Of a stretch of DNA of 64,000 bases, positions 25,042-33,162 are shown in pieces. Within the stretch, counting starts at the first letter, position 1. The number at the start of each line of letters is the position of its first letter. A program made the position numbers and the translations under genes. Origin of the DNA: Alphaproteobacteria bacterium. Its GTDB lineage: Bacteria > Pseudomonadota > Alphaproteobacteria > Micavibrionales > Micavibrionaceae. The stretch spans positions 62,001 through 126,000 of the forward strand of contig JAACPE010000001.1 in assembly GCA_009995595.1 (NCBI GenBank), written 5' to 3'. The notes beneath the pieces were generated by a model that did not search any database, had not been told where the DNA came from, and saw only the letters and a list, made by a program, of their open reading frames with translations.

Positions 25042-26748
25042 ATGAGATATAACAGATCCAGACAAACTCTAAATATAATTGTTGTGGCGTTATTTTTAAC
25101 GCTCACAAATTTATCTGCTTTTGCGCAGTCTGCATTCGAAGACCCAGGGACGCGATCATCTGCAGCAGGCGAGACAAATGCAGGCGGTCTAGTAGCGATT
25201 ACGAGTGACCTTGATAGCGGTAACGTCACATTAGGGTCTTCTTCGCAGATTGTTCTTTTGTTTAGAAATGATTCCAGTAAAGACGTCACGATGGGCGCCA
25301 TTAACTTATATCCCTCTTCTAACGTTTCAGCCAGTATTGCCCAAAACCAGTGTGCACAAGACCCCCTTGCTCCTGACGCAATATGTGCGATTGCCCTTCA
25401 GGTGAAGGGACTTCAGCCGGGGCGTTTTCGCGTTGAAATGCTTATCCGTCATGATGGCCGTACAAAGCTTATTACTTCAACAGTTCAGGGGCTTGTTGAT
25501 GCTTCTGATGATACGCGTTTAGAATTGGTCAATGATGTTGAGGCTATTCCGCAAGATCTTGATTTTGGATCATTAAATGAAAGCCGCACACAGATACGTT
25601 CTATTATATTTAGAAATATTACATCTAAGAAAATTGTAATTGAGGATATTTTTATTCAAGCCAATCCACAATCAGGCTTTTCTTTGGATGCCAATTGTCC
25701 AGAGCTTAATACAGGGGAGGCCTGTGTTGCTACTGTAACATGGGCGCCTGTTCAGCGCGGGCCTGCGACAGGTGTGCTGATTGTCAAGCATGATGGCCCT
25801 GCAGCCGTGGCGAGTGTTACCCTTGATGGAACTTATGAGCCTGATAGTGCCTCTGAAGCGGAAGTGTTCCCTGAGGCTGTGCCAGGTAAAGGGTTGTTGA
25901 CGGCGTCACAGACTGATATTGATTTTGGATCAGGAATTGAGAGTAGTTCTTCGATAACAGTTTCTCTTGTTAATGTTGGCGATGCGCCCATTCTTTTAAA
26001 AAATATCCGTCTGTCTAATGACAAAAATGGCATCGTCATTTCGCCGCAAGGTTGTGCGCCTGGTGTCAGGCTTGATCCTGTTGAGGCTTGTCCCCTGACA
26101 TTGACGTGGGAGCCAACGCGTGAAGGTAATATTCTTGATGATATTCAGATTTCCCATGATGGAGCGCGCGGTATTTTAGTTCTTCCTCTTCGGGGTAATG
26201 CGACAAAGGCGATTAACCGTGATAGTGAAGCGATCTTCCTTGATAGTAATATTCTTAATCCATCCAATCCTTATTTAAGTTCGTTCCCGACATTGCCGGC
26301 TTCTGCGCTTGATTTGCCAGCCGAAGAAGAAGAGGTCACGACTGTTACTGAAACGGTAAAAAATGAAGATGGAACAGAGACTGAAGTTACCCGTAAAACA
26401 GTAACAACAAAGGCTCGCGCTCCTTCATCTGCGGCGGTGCCACAAAAACGTGTTGTTGATTTGCGCGGTGCCCTTGATGGATATCGTATCACTTCGATTG
26501 GTCAGAGCCGCGGCATTATTTCAGGGCCGGGAGGAAGCCGCGTTGTCTTTAATGGCGAGCAAGCCGTTATAGGCGGTATTTTGTGGGATGTGACTGTGCG
26601 TGCCAGTGCGATTGAGTTTGGGGCAAGTGAACAAAAAGTTTTGCTTCTTTTTGACCGATCTTTAACAACTTTTAACGCAAATGGTGCAAACTCTAACGAG
26701 GGGACTGTCGTTACAACTGATACGGCGACCACTGACACAGATAATTAA
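25042..26748 (+). CDS. Periplasmic pilus protein: three ASH/choice-of-anchor-D-like domains plus PilP-like C terminus
   Basis: A 568-residue exported protein, signal peptide ending AFAQ (about residue 29). Three repeats of about 100 residues each contain a DFGS/NVTLGS-like strand, a hydrophobic 'fxN' strand and a Cys pair (CAQDPLAPDAIC, CPELNTGEAC, CAPGVRLDPVEAC), the look of ASH/HYDIN or choice-of-anchor-D Ig-like domains. After an acidic, Thr-rich linker comes YRITSIGQSRGIISGPGG and VIGGILWDVTV, which resembles the beta-domain of PilP/GspC that contacts secretins. I infer a secretin partner. It is 2 bp after the secretin. The combination is not one I recognise from described pili. Confidence 0.75.
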   Translation: MRYNRSRQTLNIIVVALFLTLTNLSAFAQSAFEDPGTRSSAAGETNAGGLVAITSDLDSGNVTLGSSSQIVLLFRNDSSKDVTMGAINLYPSSNVSASIAQNQCAQDPLAPDAICAIALQVKGLQPGRFRVEMLIRHDGRTKLITSTVQGLVDASDDTRLELVNDVEAIPQDLDFGSLNESRTQIRSIIFRNITSKKIVIEDIFIQANPQSGFSLDANCPELNTGEACVATVTWAPVQRGPATGVLIVKHDGPAAVASVTLDGTYEPDSASEAEVFPEAVPGKGLLTASQTDIDFGSGIESSSSITVSLVNVGDAPILLKNIRLSNDKNGIVISPQGCAPGVRLDPVEACPLTLTWEPTREGNILDDIQISHDGARGILVLPLRGNATKAINRDSEAIFLDSNILNPSNPYLSSFPTLPASALDLPAEEEEVTTVTETVKNEDGTETEVTRKTVTTKARAPSSAAVPQKRVVDLRGALDGYRITSIGQSRGIISGPGGSRVVFNGEQAVIGGILWDVTVRASAIEFGASEQKVLLLFDRSLTTFNANGANSNEGTVVTTDTATTDTDN

Positions 26749-26771
26749 GCGCGGCAGTAACTAAGGGCTCA

Positions 26772-28643
26772 ATGGACGATAACGACACGAATTTTGATCC
26801 GCACTCAACACCTCTTATTCCTGTTGAGGTTGCTTCTGCTGGTCAGGATAAAGAAATTGACGTTGTTGAAGGAGCGGTTCAAGAACGCCGCGGCGGTGAT
26901 CGTCGTAAAAAGAATATAGGCCCCCCTTTTGGTGTTGAACGCCGCAAAGCCACAGACCGCCGTAAAATAAGAAGCAAAGAAGGCCGCGAACGTTACCTTG
27001 ATATGGTTCACCGTGAGCGTGCGATGCTTCTTGAATATGGTGTGTCACGCTCAACAGAGCAGCTTTTGGACATGGCGGGCGCTATTTCTGATGATGGCGG
27101 CGACCAAGAAGAAGGGATGCGCTACCGTGCTACGGGCGATCAGCTTCGTACTATTTTACCAGTGCAATCTTGGCTACCGCTAAGTATTCATTTAATTGGC
27201 CTGCAAGAGGGTATCTTGAAAATCGCCCCTTTAAATGATCTCAATGAACGCCAGCTAGAAAGCCTGTTATCAGCAGCGCGGCGAAGCGGATTTCACGTTG
27301 ATGAGATTGTCTCTGAAATGTGGGATCGGGCAGAGCTTTTGGATACGCTGCGTTCTGTGCATGATTTGTCGGCTGATCGTTGTGAAAAAACATTGTCAAT
27401 GTGGCTTAGTGATATTGATAACGGTCTTTTACTTAACCGTTTCTTACGCGATATGATGGCAGAATCTTTACAAATGCGTGCATCTGATATTCACTTGGTA
27501 CAGGACAATAACCCTGATGCGCCGAACTGGATTCGGTATCGTATTGACGGCGATCTTATCCCAATTCATCTTTTACCTGCCGAGGCGATGGCGCGTTTGA
27601 CCACGCTTTTAAAACGGGATGCGGGTCTTAACTTTGGTGATCGTGTGACCCCAAAAGATGGTCGTTTTGGTTTTGTCTGGCAGGGGCGGACGATTGACGT
27701 CCGTGTTGCCGCAGGGCCGCAAGCCCAAGATGGTGAAAAGATCACATTGCGTTTGCTTGACCGCGCCGCCTTGAAAGGCTTTGATGAATTATTCCGTCGC
27801 CATGAAACCGTTGGCGATAATCTGGCTAATCTTTTGTCGCCTGAAATTAAGGGGGGCGGGGGGCTTATCCTTCTCTCAGGCCCAACGGGATCTGGTAAAA
27901 CAACCACGCTTTATGCGTGCGTTCAGCAAATTGACCGGCGGCGTAAACATGTTTTAACAATTGAAGATCCAATTGAGTACGAGCTTCGTTATTCGACGCA
28001 GTGGCAAGTTCGCCCCGGCCAAGAGGGGGGCGGTTTTGCTGATTTGATTCGTGCCTCAATGCGCCATGACCCTGATTATATTATCATCGGTGAGATGCGT
28101 GATTCTGATACGGTGGAGACAGCACTTCGCGCTGCAGAATCTGGCCACACCGTTATCTCAACGATTCACGCCGATACGGCGCTTCAAACATTCGAGCGGA
28201 TGAGATCTCTTATGCCATCTGAGCGTGAGCGTTCCTCAACATACACACTCGCACAGCAGGTGCGTGCTATTTTAAACCAGCGTCTTGTGAGGACATTGTG
28301 TCAGGGCTGTGCCCATAAAAAGATATTAAAAGATGTTGTGCCCCCTGAGGCACTTAAAGAATTTGGTTTGACGGGTGACGAAAAAGTTAAAACGCATAAT
28401 AGTTCAGGCTGTGATCTGTGTAATAGAACGGGTATTTCAGGTCGAACACTTTTACTTGACGCGCTTTTGATTACATCAGGTCCTGGTCAGAGAAACCATA
28501 TTTATGAGGCACTTTTAAATAATCCGCATGATTTGATCGGGTGTAATGATGTTATTGTTCATACAAGGCGCGAAGGGCTGGTTGATTTGGTCATAAGCGG
28601 ACAAATTGACCCCGTTTCTGCCCGATCTTATCTTGAAGAATAG
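26772..28643 (+). CDS. Type II/IV secretion-type pilus assembly ATPase
   Basis: A 623-residue hexameric motor ATPase of the GspE/PilB family driving pilin extraction. The N-terminal 70 residues are charged with repeated RR-x-DRRK motifs. An N1E-like region follows (about 125-210). The catalytic core has Walker A GPTGSGKTTT (370-379), Asp box TIEDPIEYEL, Walker B IIIGEMRD (Glu441) and His box STIHAD. A four-cysteine zinc site (Cys510, 513, 547, 550) marks the assembly type rather than a PilT retraction motor. No second ATPase is in the locus, so retraction, if any, is not PilT-driven from here. Confidence 0.95.
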   Translation: MDDNDTNFDPHSTPLIPVEVASAGQDKEIDVVEGAVQERRGGDRRKKNIGPPFGVERRKATDRRKIRSKEGRERYLDMVHRERAMLLEYGVSRSTEQLLDMAGAISDDGGDQEEGMRYRATGDQLRTILPVQSWLPLSIHLIGLQEGILKIAPLNDLNERQLESLLSAARRSGFHVDEIVSEMWDRAELLDTLRSVHDLSADRCEKTLSMWLSDIDNGLLLNRFLRDMMAESLQMRASDIHLVQDNNPDAPNWIRYRIDGDLIPIHLLPAEAMARLTTLLKRDAGLNFGDRVTPKDGRFGFVWQGRTIDVRVAAGPQAQDGEKITLRLLDRAALKGFDELFRRHETVGDNLANLLSPEIKGGGGLILLSGPTGSGKTTTLYACVQQIDRRRKHVLTIEDPIEYELRYSTQWQVRPGQEGGGFADLIRASMRHDPDYIIIGEMRDSDTVETALRAAESGHTVISTIHADTALQTFERMRSLMPSERERSSTYTLAQQVRAILNQRLVRTLCQGCAHKKILKDVVPPEALKEFGLTGDEKVKTHNSSGCDLCNRTGISGRTLLLDALLITSGPGQRNHIYEALLNNPHDLIGCNDVIVHTRREGLVDLVISGQIDPVSARSYLEE

Positions 28644-28675
28644 CTCTGATATATAAAAAGGCATAAAGGGGAATT

Positions 28676-29899
28676 ATGCAGCAATGGATTGCAGAAATAG
28701 CGTATGATAGCATGTCTGGGGTTAAAAGGATTGAAGAGTCTTTTTATCTTCCTAGTATTGATGACGTGCGCGAGGCGGTTCATAAAAAAGGCGGCTACGT
28801 TATTGCTATACGGGCGCACAAACGATCTGCTATTGAACGGTTTTTGGCGCGTTCAACTTGGTGGCAAGTTCAGCTTTTACGCGGTATTCAATTTCGCTCC
28901 ACATCTGTATCGTCACCTGGCGTGGCGCTTTGGCGTATTATTGAGGCGGAAACAAGCCCGCGCCGGCAAAACATTCTCTCTCCTGCACGCGAAGCGCTCT
29001 CCAGAGGCCTTGGTGTAATTGACGCCTTGAAGGCGCTCAATATTTTTGATTTTGGTACGCTTGCGATTTTAGCGGCGTCTGAAAAAGCCAATAAGCTCTC
29101 AGAGGGTATCCCGCACGCTATTCAATCGATTACCCAGAAAAGGAAAAACCAGCGCGCTATTATGGGGACGATGGGCTGGCTTGGTTTTGATGTGCTCACA
29201 ATTGTGTCATCATTGGCGGCTGGTAAAGAAATGGTCCTGGGCTGGTTTGGAAATAATAAACCGACTGAACCTGATAAATTAGCCGAATATGAACGGGTCG
29301 TCGGTAATTTAGGACTGACATGGGATATTCTTATTTGGATTGCGTATGGCTCTGCAATTTTCATGGCCTGGGCCTTGTTTTCTTTTTATGTTAACAAAGG
29401 GAAGGTTGATTGGCCGACCGCGCGTATTGTCCGTAAAATTCCGCTTATTGGGTCCTATATGCGCGATTTGGGCTTTTCTGATTCGATGATGGCGTGTGCT
29501 CGAATGTTAAAAGGGCATGTTCCTATTAATGATGCGCTGGCTCAAGCGGGTGAGGCGACAAGTTCTCCTGAGGTCAGAAAATATTGGGAAACGGCAAATG
29601 CCGAGCTTGAGCGGGGTATTGGGCTTGGTTCTGCGCTAGACCGCGCGCCGCTATCACGCGGAGAGCGCCTTGAACTTGCGAGCTTGTCTGATCTTGATCA
29701 AGTTGCTACAATCGTTGAGTCAATTGCAGAAATGCGAGCCAGTTCGGCAAAGACAAAACATTCTTTAATCGTCTGGATCGCTTTTGCGCTTACAGGCGTT
29801 TTCTTAGCTATAGCCTTTGGAAGTGCCATTTACGCACTAACGGTTATGAATATGAGTATGGATAGTATGATGGGCGGACTCATGGGGGGAGCACTTTAA
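28676..29899 (+). CDS. Pilus inner-membrane platform protein (PilC/GspF family)
   Basis: A 407-residue polytopic protein with two GspF-type helical repeats. The first (about 95-200) reads LSPAREALSRGLGVIDALKALNIFDFGTLAILAASEKANKLSEGI, and the second (about 265-355) has MMACARMLKGHVPINDALAQAGEA. Hydrophobic segments lie near 165-185, 215-240 and 365-390. It forms the rotor platform contacted by the ATPase. The N-terminal about 60 residues (IAYDSMSGVKRIEESFYLPSIDD...) resemble the leader domain of PilC proteins. AAAGGGG precedes the ATG. It is 32 bp after the ATPase, in the same transcript. Confidence 0.9.
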   Translation: MQQWIAEIAYDSMSGVKRIEESFYLPSIDDVREAVHKKGGYVIAIRAHKRSAIERFLARSTWWQVQLLRGIQFRSTSVSSPGVALWRIIEAETSPRRQNILSPAREALSRGLGVIDALKALNIFDFGTLAILAASEKANKLSEGIPHAIQSITQKRKNQRAIMGTMGWLGFDVLTIVSSLAAGKEMVLGWFGNNKPTEPDKLAEYERVVGNLGLTWDILIWIAYGSAIFMAWALFSFYVNKGKVDWPTARIVRKIPLIGSYMRDLGFSDSMMACARMLKGHVPINDALAQAGEATSSPEVRKYWETANAELERGIGLGSALDRAPLSRGERLELASLSDLDQVATIVESIAEMRASSAKTKHSLIVWIAFALTGVFLAIAFGSAIYALTVMNMSMDSMMGGLMGGAL

Positions 29900-29900
29900 C

Positions 29901-30872
29901 GTGGGTGTATTTAGTAAAGCAGATAAAGCTAGAGGCGCTGTCGAAGAAAAACGGCAGCGTTTTGTGCCGCGCCCGGGTCTGAGTGATCGTTTAGCGGGTG
30001 AAGCGGACCGTTTTGTTTCAGAGTTGAAACCATATCTTCCTCAAGAGCTTGTGGGCGGATCTGTGCCGCACATCGCTGGATTGGAAGATGAAACGGTATG
30101 GAACGCGGCGTCCCAAGCTTGCGGGACTGAAAAAGTGCATTTCACGTATTCTATCGATGAGGGGAAATGCTGGTATCTTGCCTGCGCGTCATCGACCTTG
30201 GCCTCAAACCCAGATACTTGGTGCCCTTTGGCAGCGGCCTTACCGGGAAATAGCGAGTATTGGGATAAAGAAACTGTTTATCTTTATGAGCAAGAAGGTA
30301 TTGCCTCAGCCCTAAGGTGGGATGGGGATTCTGGCCGTATGCAAGTGTTCTTAGGCGCAGCAAGAAGTTTGTTGCCGCGTATTCAAAGCATGGATGCCAA
30401 TTTTGTGACAATTAACACGGATATTGCCGATATCGTGCCGTGGAAAAACAAAATGTTGAACACGGAAAAGCTATCCCGAGCGACAACGAAAATGCTTTTA
30501 TTATCTGGTGTTGTGACCACCTTTATTATTTTGGCTTTTTTGATTTTTCAATTTGTTCTGACCAATACTGTTCAACGTGATCTTGAGGCCGTTAAACTCG
30601 AAACGACAACGGTAACAGAAAGATTGATGTTACAAGCATATGACGCATTGCAGTCCGATACGATTAAACACATGGTGCGTATTCAAGAATTGCTGGATGA
30701 ATTAAAGGCAATTGATGGGACGCTTGTGAAGTATGAGGTCACAGGATCATCGCTGACATGGGAGGCGCTTATTCCCCAAGGGCTCGAAAAATCAGGCTCA
30801 ATGAAAAGTGCAGAGGTTTTAGGTCTTGAAGAGGGTGGCTCTAAACGCATACGGGTGCGTGGCAGACGATAG
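29901..30872 (+). CDS. Bitopic pilus assembly protein (PilO2/BfpC- or PilM-N-like topology)
   Basis: A 323-residue protein starting with GTG. It has about 197 cytosolic residues, one membrane segment (about 198-221, MLLLSGVVTTFIILAFLIFQFVL) and about 100 periplasmic residues beginning with a coiled-coil (ETTTVTERLMLQAYDALQ) and ending in a small alpha/beta part. This layout matches BfpC/PilO2 of type IVb systems, or a PilM-PilN fusion, that links the motor to periplasmic proteins. Sequence identity to named families is not evident to me, so the role rests on topology and on its place after the platform gene. Confidence 0.65.
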   Translation: MGVFSKADKARGAVEEKRQRFVPRPGLSDRLAGEADRFVSELKPYLPQELVGGSVPHIAGLEDETVWNAASQACGTEKVHFTYSIDEGKCWYLACASSTLASNPDTWCPLAAALPGNSEYWDKETVYLYEQEGIASALRWDGDSGRMQVFLGAARSLLPRIQSMDANFVTINTDIADIVPWKNKMLNTEKLSRATTKMLLLSGVVTTFIILAFLIFQFVLTNTVQRDLEAVKLETTTVTERLMLQAYDALQSDTIKHMVRIQELLDELKAIDGTLVKYEVTGSSLTWEALIPQGLEKSGSMKSAEVLGLEEGGSKRIRVRGRR

Positions 30873-31004
30873 AAATAAGAGTAAGTTGGTTAAAATTAGA
30901 TAAAATTTTATATAAATTATTGATAATCCTAAATGGACCTTAATGTTTTTTAGTTACAATTTTATATACAATTTAAATAGTTTGTAAAAACGCTGGAGAG
31001 TAAA

Positions 31005-31538
31005 GTGGACTTTAAGTCACTTGATTTTAATAAATTAAAAAAGCTGTTGGATCCAAAGGCGTCCGCAGATTTAAACACGTTTTTGGAGAGATTACCCCAA
31101 AATGCAGGCCAAACGGTTTTGATTGCCGCAGCAATTGCATGGGGTATGGCCGCAGCTTTGGGGCTTTATACTGCTGTCAAGGTGCAACAGTTAACTGAGC
31201 TGCGGGCAGAGTTAAAAGAGACACAGGCCTTAAAGCCAAATGTCCCAACAATTAATAATGTCCCCATTGATAAAGCATCGGTTGATAAATTTGTTGCTGA
31301 TGCAAAAGAGATATATCGAGGCCTTAGTATTACCGCCAGTGGCTCAACGGTTATTATTACGGCAACAAACACAAGGAATTTTACAGAATTTAGAGAAGCA
31401 CTCGGTCACGTCCAAAATGGGGGGCAGGGATGGCGTGTTTCACTAGAAAAACTATGCGTTGGACGAGAATGTGACAAAACACACAAACTGGCGGCATCCC
31501 TCAAAGTTAACAAAGTGAGTGTACAACCACCAAGTTAA
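31005..31538 (+). CDS. Small bitopic pilus protein (PilO/PilP-like)
   Basis: A 177-residue protein started by GTG 31005 with TGGAGAG upstream. The N-terminal 35 residues are cytosolic, a membrane helix spans about 37-57 (TVLIAAAIAWGMAAALGLYTAV), and the rest is periplasmic: a short coiled-coil (QLTELRAELKETQALKP) and an alpha/beta domain with ITASGSTVIITATNTRNFTEFREALG. A Cys pair (CVGREC) may form a disulphide. The fold order resembles PilO/GspM alignment proteins. The 132 bp before it are very AT-rich and could hold an internal promoter. Function is inferred from context. Confidence 0.65.
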   Translation: MDFKSLDFNKLKKLLDPKASADLNTFLERLPQNAGQTVLIAAAIAWGMAAALGLYTAVKVQQLTELRAELKETQALKPNVPTINNVPIDKASVDKFVADAKEIYRGLSITASGSTVIITATNTRNFTEFREALGHVQNGGQGWRVSLEKLCVGRECDKTHKLAASLKVNKVSVQPPS

Positions 31539-31590
31539 GCTTTGAAATCATTAGAAATAATGATTAAATACGACAAATTGGAGAAAAATT

Positions 31591-32367
31591 ATGGGTTCAG
31601 TAACTATGCAAATTAAAAACACACAAAGAAAGAGCGAGCAAGGCAACGTGCTGTTTCTTATTCTCATTGCCGTGGCGCTCTTTGCGGCGCTGTCATATGC
31701 GGTGACTCAATCAACGCGTTCTGGCGGGGGTTCAGCAGACAGAGAGACCTCTATTTTAAGTAGTGCGTCGATGACACAATACCCTGCGGGGTTAAGAACC
31801 TCTGTTATACGGATGATCTTGGGGGGAACAGCTGTTGATGCAATGCTGTTTAATTCTCCATCAAATATTAGTGGATCAGAAACAGTAGAGCTTTTTCACC
31901 CAAGTGGTGGTGGCGCATTATATCAGAATGCCGCTAATGATATTATGGCAACAAATACTGCTGGGACTTGGTACATTAATGCTAACTTTTTTGTCCCTGA
32001 AATTGGTTTGACACCTGGAGGGAGCGTCTCTAGTGACGATGCAGCTGATGTTCTAGCGTTTTTGCCTGGTGTGTCCTCAACTGTATGTCGCAGGTTGAAT
32101 GAAGAAATAGGGATGGATTTGAGTTCTCCAGGTTGTACATTTCAAATTTCTACAGCACCGCAGGTGACATTAGGAACGCCTGCAAAAATTTCAGAAAACA
32201 TTTCATCATCTGGAGATTTTGCATCACAGGCTGCTGCAGCAGATGAGTTAGAAGGGGATGGCGGGTCTTGTAAAGTTCTTGCTGGATTGCCTTCAGGCTG
32301 TTTTTTTGAGCCGAGTTTAGGTACAAGCGGACAGTTTGTCTTCTATTCTTCTATTTTAGAAAGATAA
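31591..32367 (+). CDS. Pilin-like protein with class III-like N terminus, candidate major pilin
   Basis: A 258-residue protein with a short basic leader and a candidate prepilin peptidase site EQG|NVLFLILIAVALFAAL, after which a long hydrophobic helix continues (SYAVTQSTRSGGG). Position +5 is Leu, not the Glu found in canonical type IV pilins. The soluble part is Gly/Ser/Thr-rich with Cys pairs (VCRRLNEEIGMDLSSPGC and SCKVLAGLPSGC). I have seen this N-terminus in uncharacterised alphaproteobacterial proteins. It is the first pilin after the assembly genes and is followed by its own terminator, which suits an abundant product. GGAGAAA lies 7 bases before ATG. Confidence 0.65.
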   Translation: MGSVTMQIKNTQRKSEQGNVLFLILIAVALFAALSYAVTQSTRSGGGSADRETSILSSASMTQYPAGLRTSVIRMILGGTAVDAMLFNSPSNISGSETVELFHPSGGGALYQNAANDIMATNTAGTWYINANFFVPEIGLTPGGSVSSDDAADVLAFLPGVSSTVCRRLNEEIGMDLSSPGCTFQISTAPQVTLGTPAKISENISSSGDFASQAAAADELEGDGGSCKVLAGLPSGCFFEPSLGTSGQFVFYSSILER

Positions 32368-32390
32368 GGTAGGTCTGCTAAAGATTTTCA

Positions 32391-32427
32391 AAACCCAATC
32401 TACCTTTAGGTGGGTTGGGTTTTTTTC
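32391..32427 (+). terminator. Terminator between the two pilin-like genes
   Basis: AAACCCAATCTACC (32391-32404) pairs with GGTGGGTTGGGTTT (32409-32422) through two G-U pairs and a four-base loop, followed by T's to 32426. It should end most transcripts after the first pilin gene; read-through or a separate promoter would feed the second. Confidence 0.85.
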
Positions 32428-32442
32428 AAAAGGGGATAAAAA

Positions 32443-33159
32443 TTGGAATGTTTTTTAAAAGAAAAGACCAAACAAAGTGGTAGCGCGCTTGTCTATATTC
32501 TTATAGCGATTGCGCTTTTGGCGGCGCTTACGGCTTCGTTTATGCGGCCTTCATCACAACAAACAACTTCACAAAATACGTTTAATACAATAACAGAGCT
32601 TAATTCACAGATTAATTTTATTCGTTCTGCCATCCAAGAATGCGTGCTGACTTACCCTGGCGGCGATACGGCATTAATTGGTGATCCTTCATATAACTCA
32701 CCTTATCCTCTTAATCCGTCTAGTGCTTATTTCACACCCGCTCCGAAAAGTGGCGCGGCGGCAAATGACCAAGTACGTAATATCCTCTGCCCTGGTAACC
32801 CTGGTGATAGTAACGATCACGCCGATATTTTTGGCGGGCGTTCAGGAAAGTTCTTCCCACCGCCTGTAAAATTATTTGAGGAGTGGGAATATTTTAATAA
32901 TCAAGATGGTGTTTTTTTCTTAACACGCACAACCAAAACTGACGCATTTTTAAAAACTGCAATGGATAAACTTGATGATCAATACTCTGAATGTGAGATG
33001 GATGTGTTTGACCCCGGGGCAGGATTAGGTAATGGATTGGTAAGTTTTAATCCTGACATAGCATGTAACGAAGTTTATTGTCTCAGGATATGGCTCATTA
33101 CAAATGACAGCGCCGTTTACAATGGTGATGCAGATGGTGATGAAGTGGGTTGCCCTTAA
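32443..33159 (+). CDS. Pilin-like protein, candidate minor pilin
   Basis: A 238-residue protein starting at TTG 32443 (AGGGGAT 8 bases upstream). The leader ends QSG|SALVYILIAIALLAALTASF, closely parallel to the neighbour and likewise lacking Glu5. The soluble domain carries several cysteines and asparagine/proline-rich loops, and ends NGDADGDEVGCP, an acidic DxDxD pattern that could bind calcium. Larger size and low expected expression (it follows a terminator) fit a minor or tip pilin. The gene ends 3 bp before the convergent hybrid kinase stop. Named function is inference. Confidence 0.6.
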   Translation: MECFLKEKTKQSGSALVYILIAIALLAALTASFMRPSSQQTTSQNTFNTITELNSQINFIRSAIQECVLTYPGGDTALIGDPSYNSPYPLNPSSAYFTPAPKSGAAANDQVRNILCPGNPGDSNDHADIFGGRSGKFFPPPVKLFEEWEYFNNQDGVFFLTRTTKTDAFLKTAMDKLDDQYSECEMDVFDPGAGLGNGLVSFNPDIACNEVYCLRIWLITNDSAVYNGDADGDEVGCP

Positions 33160-33162
33160 AAA

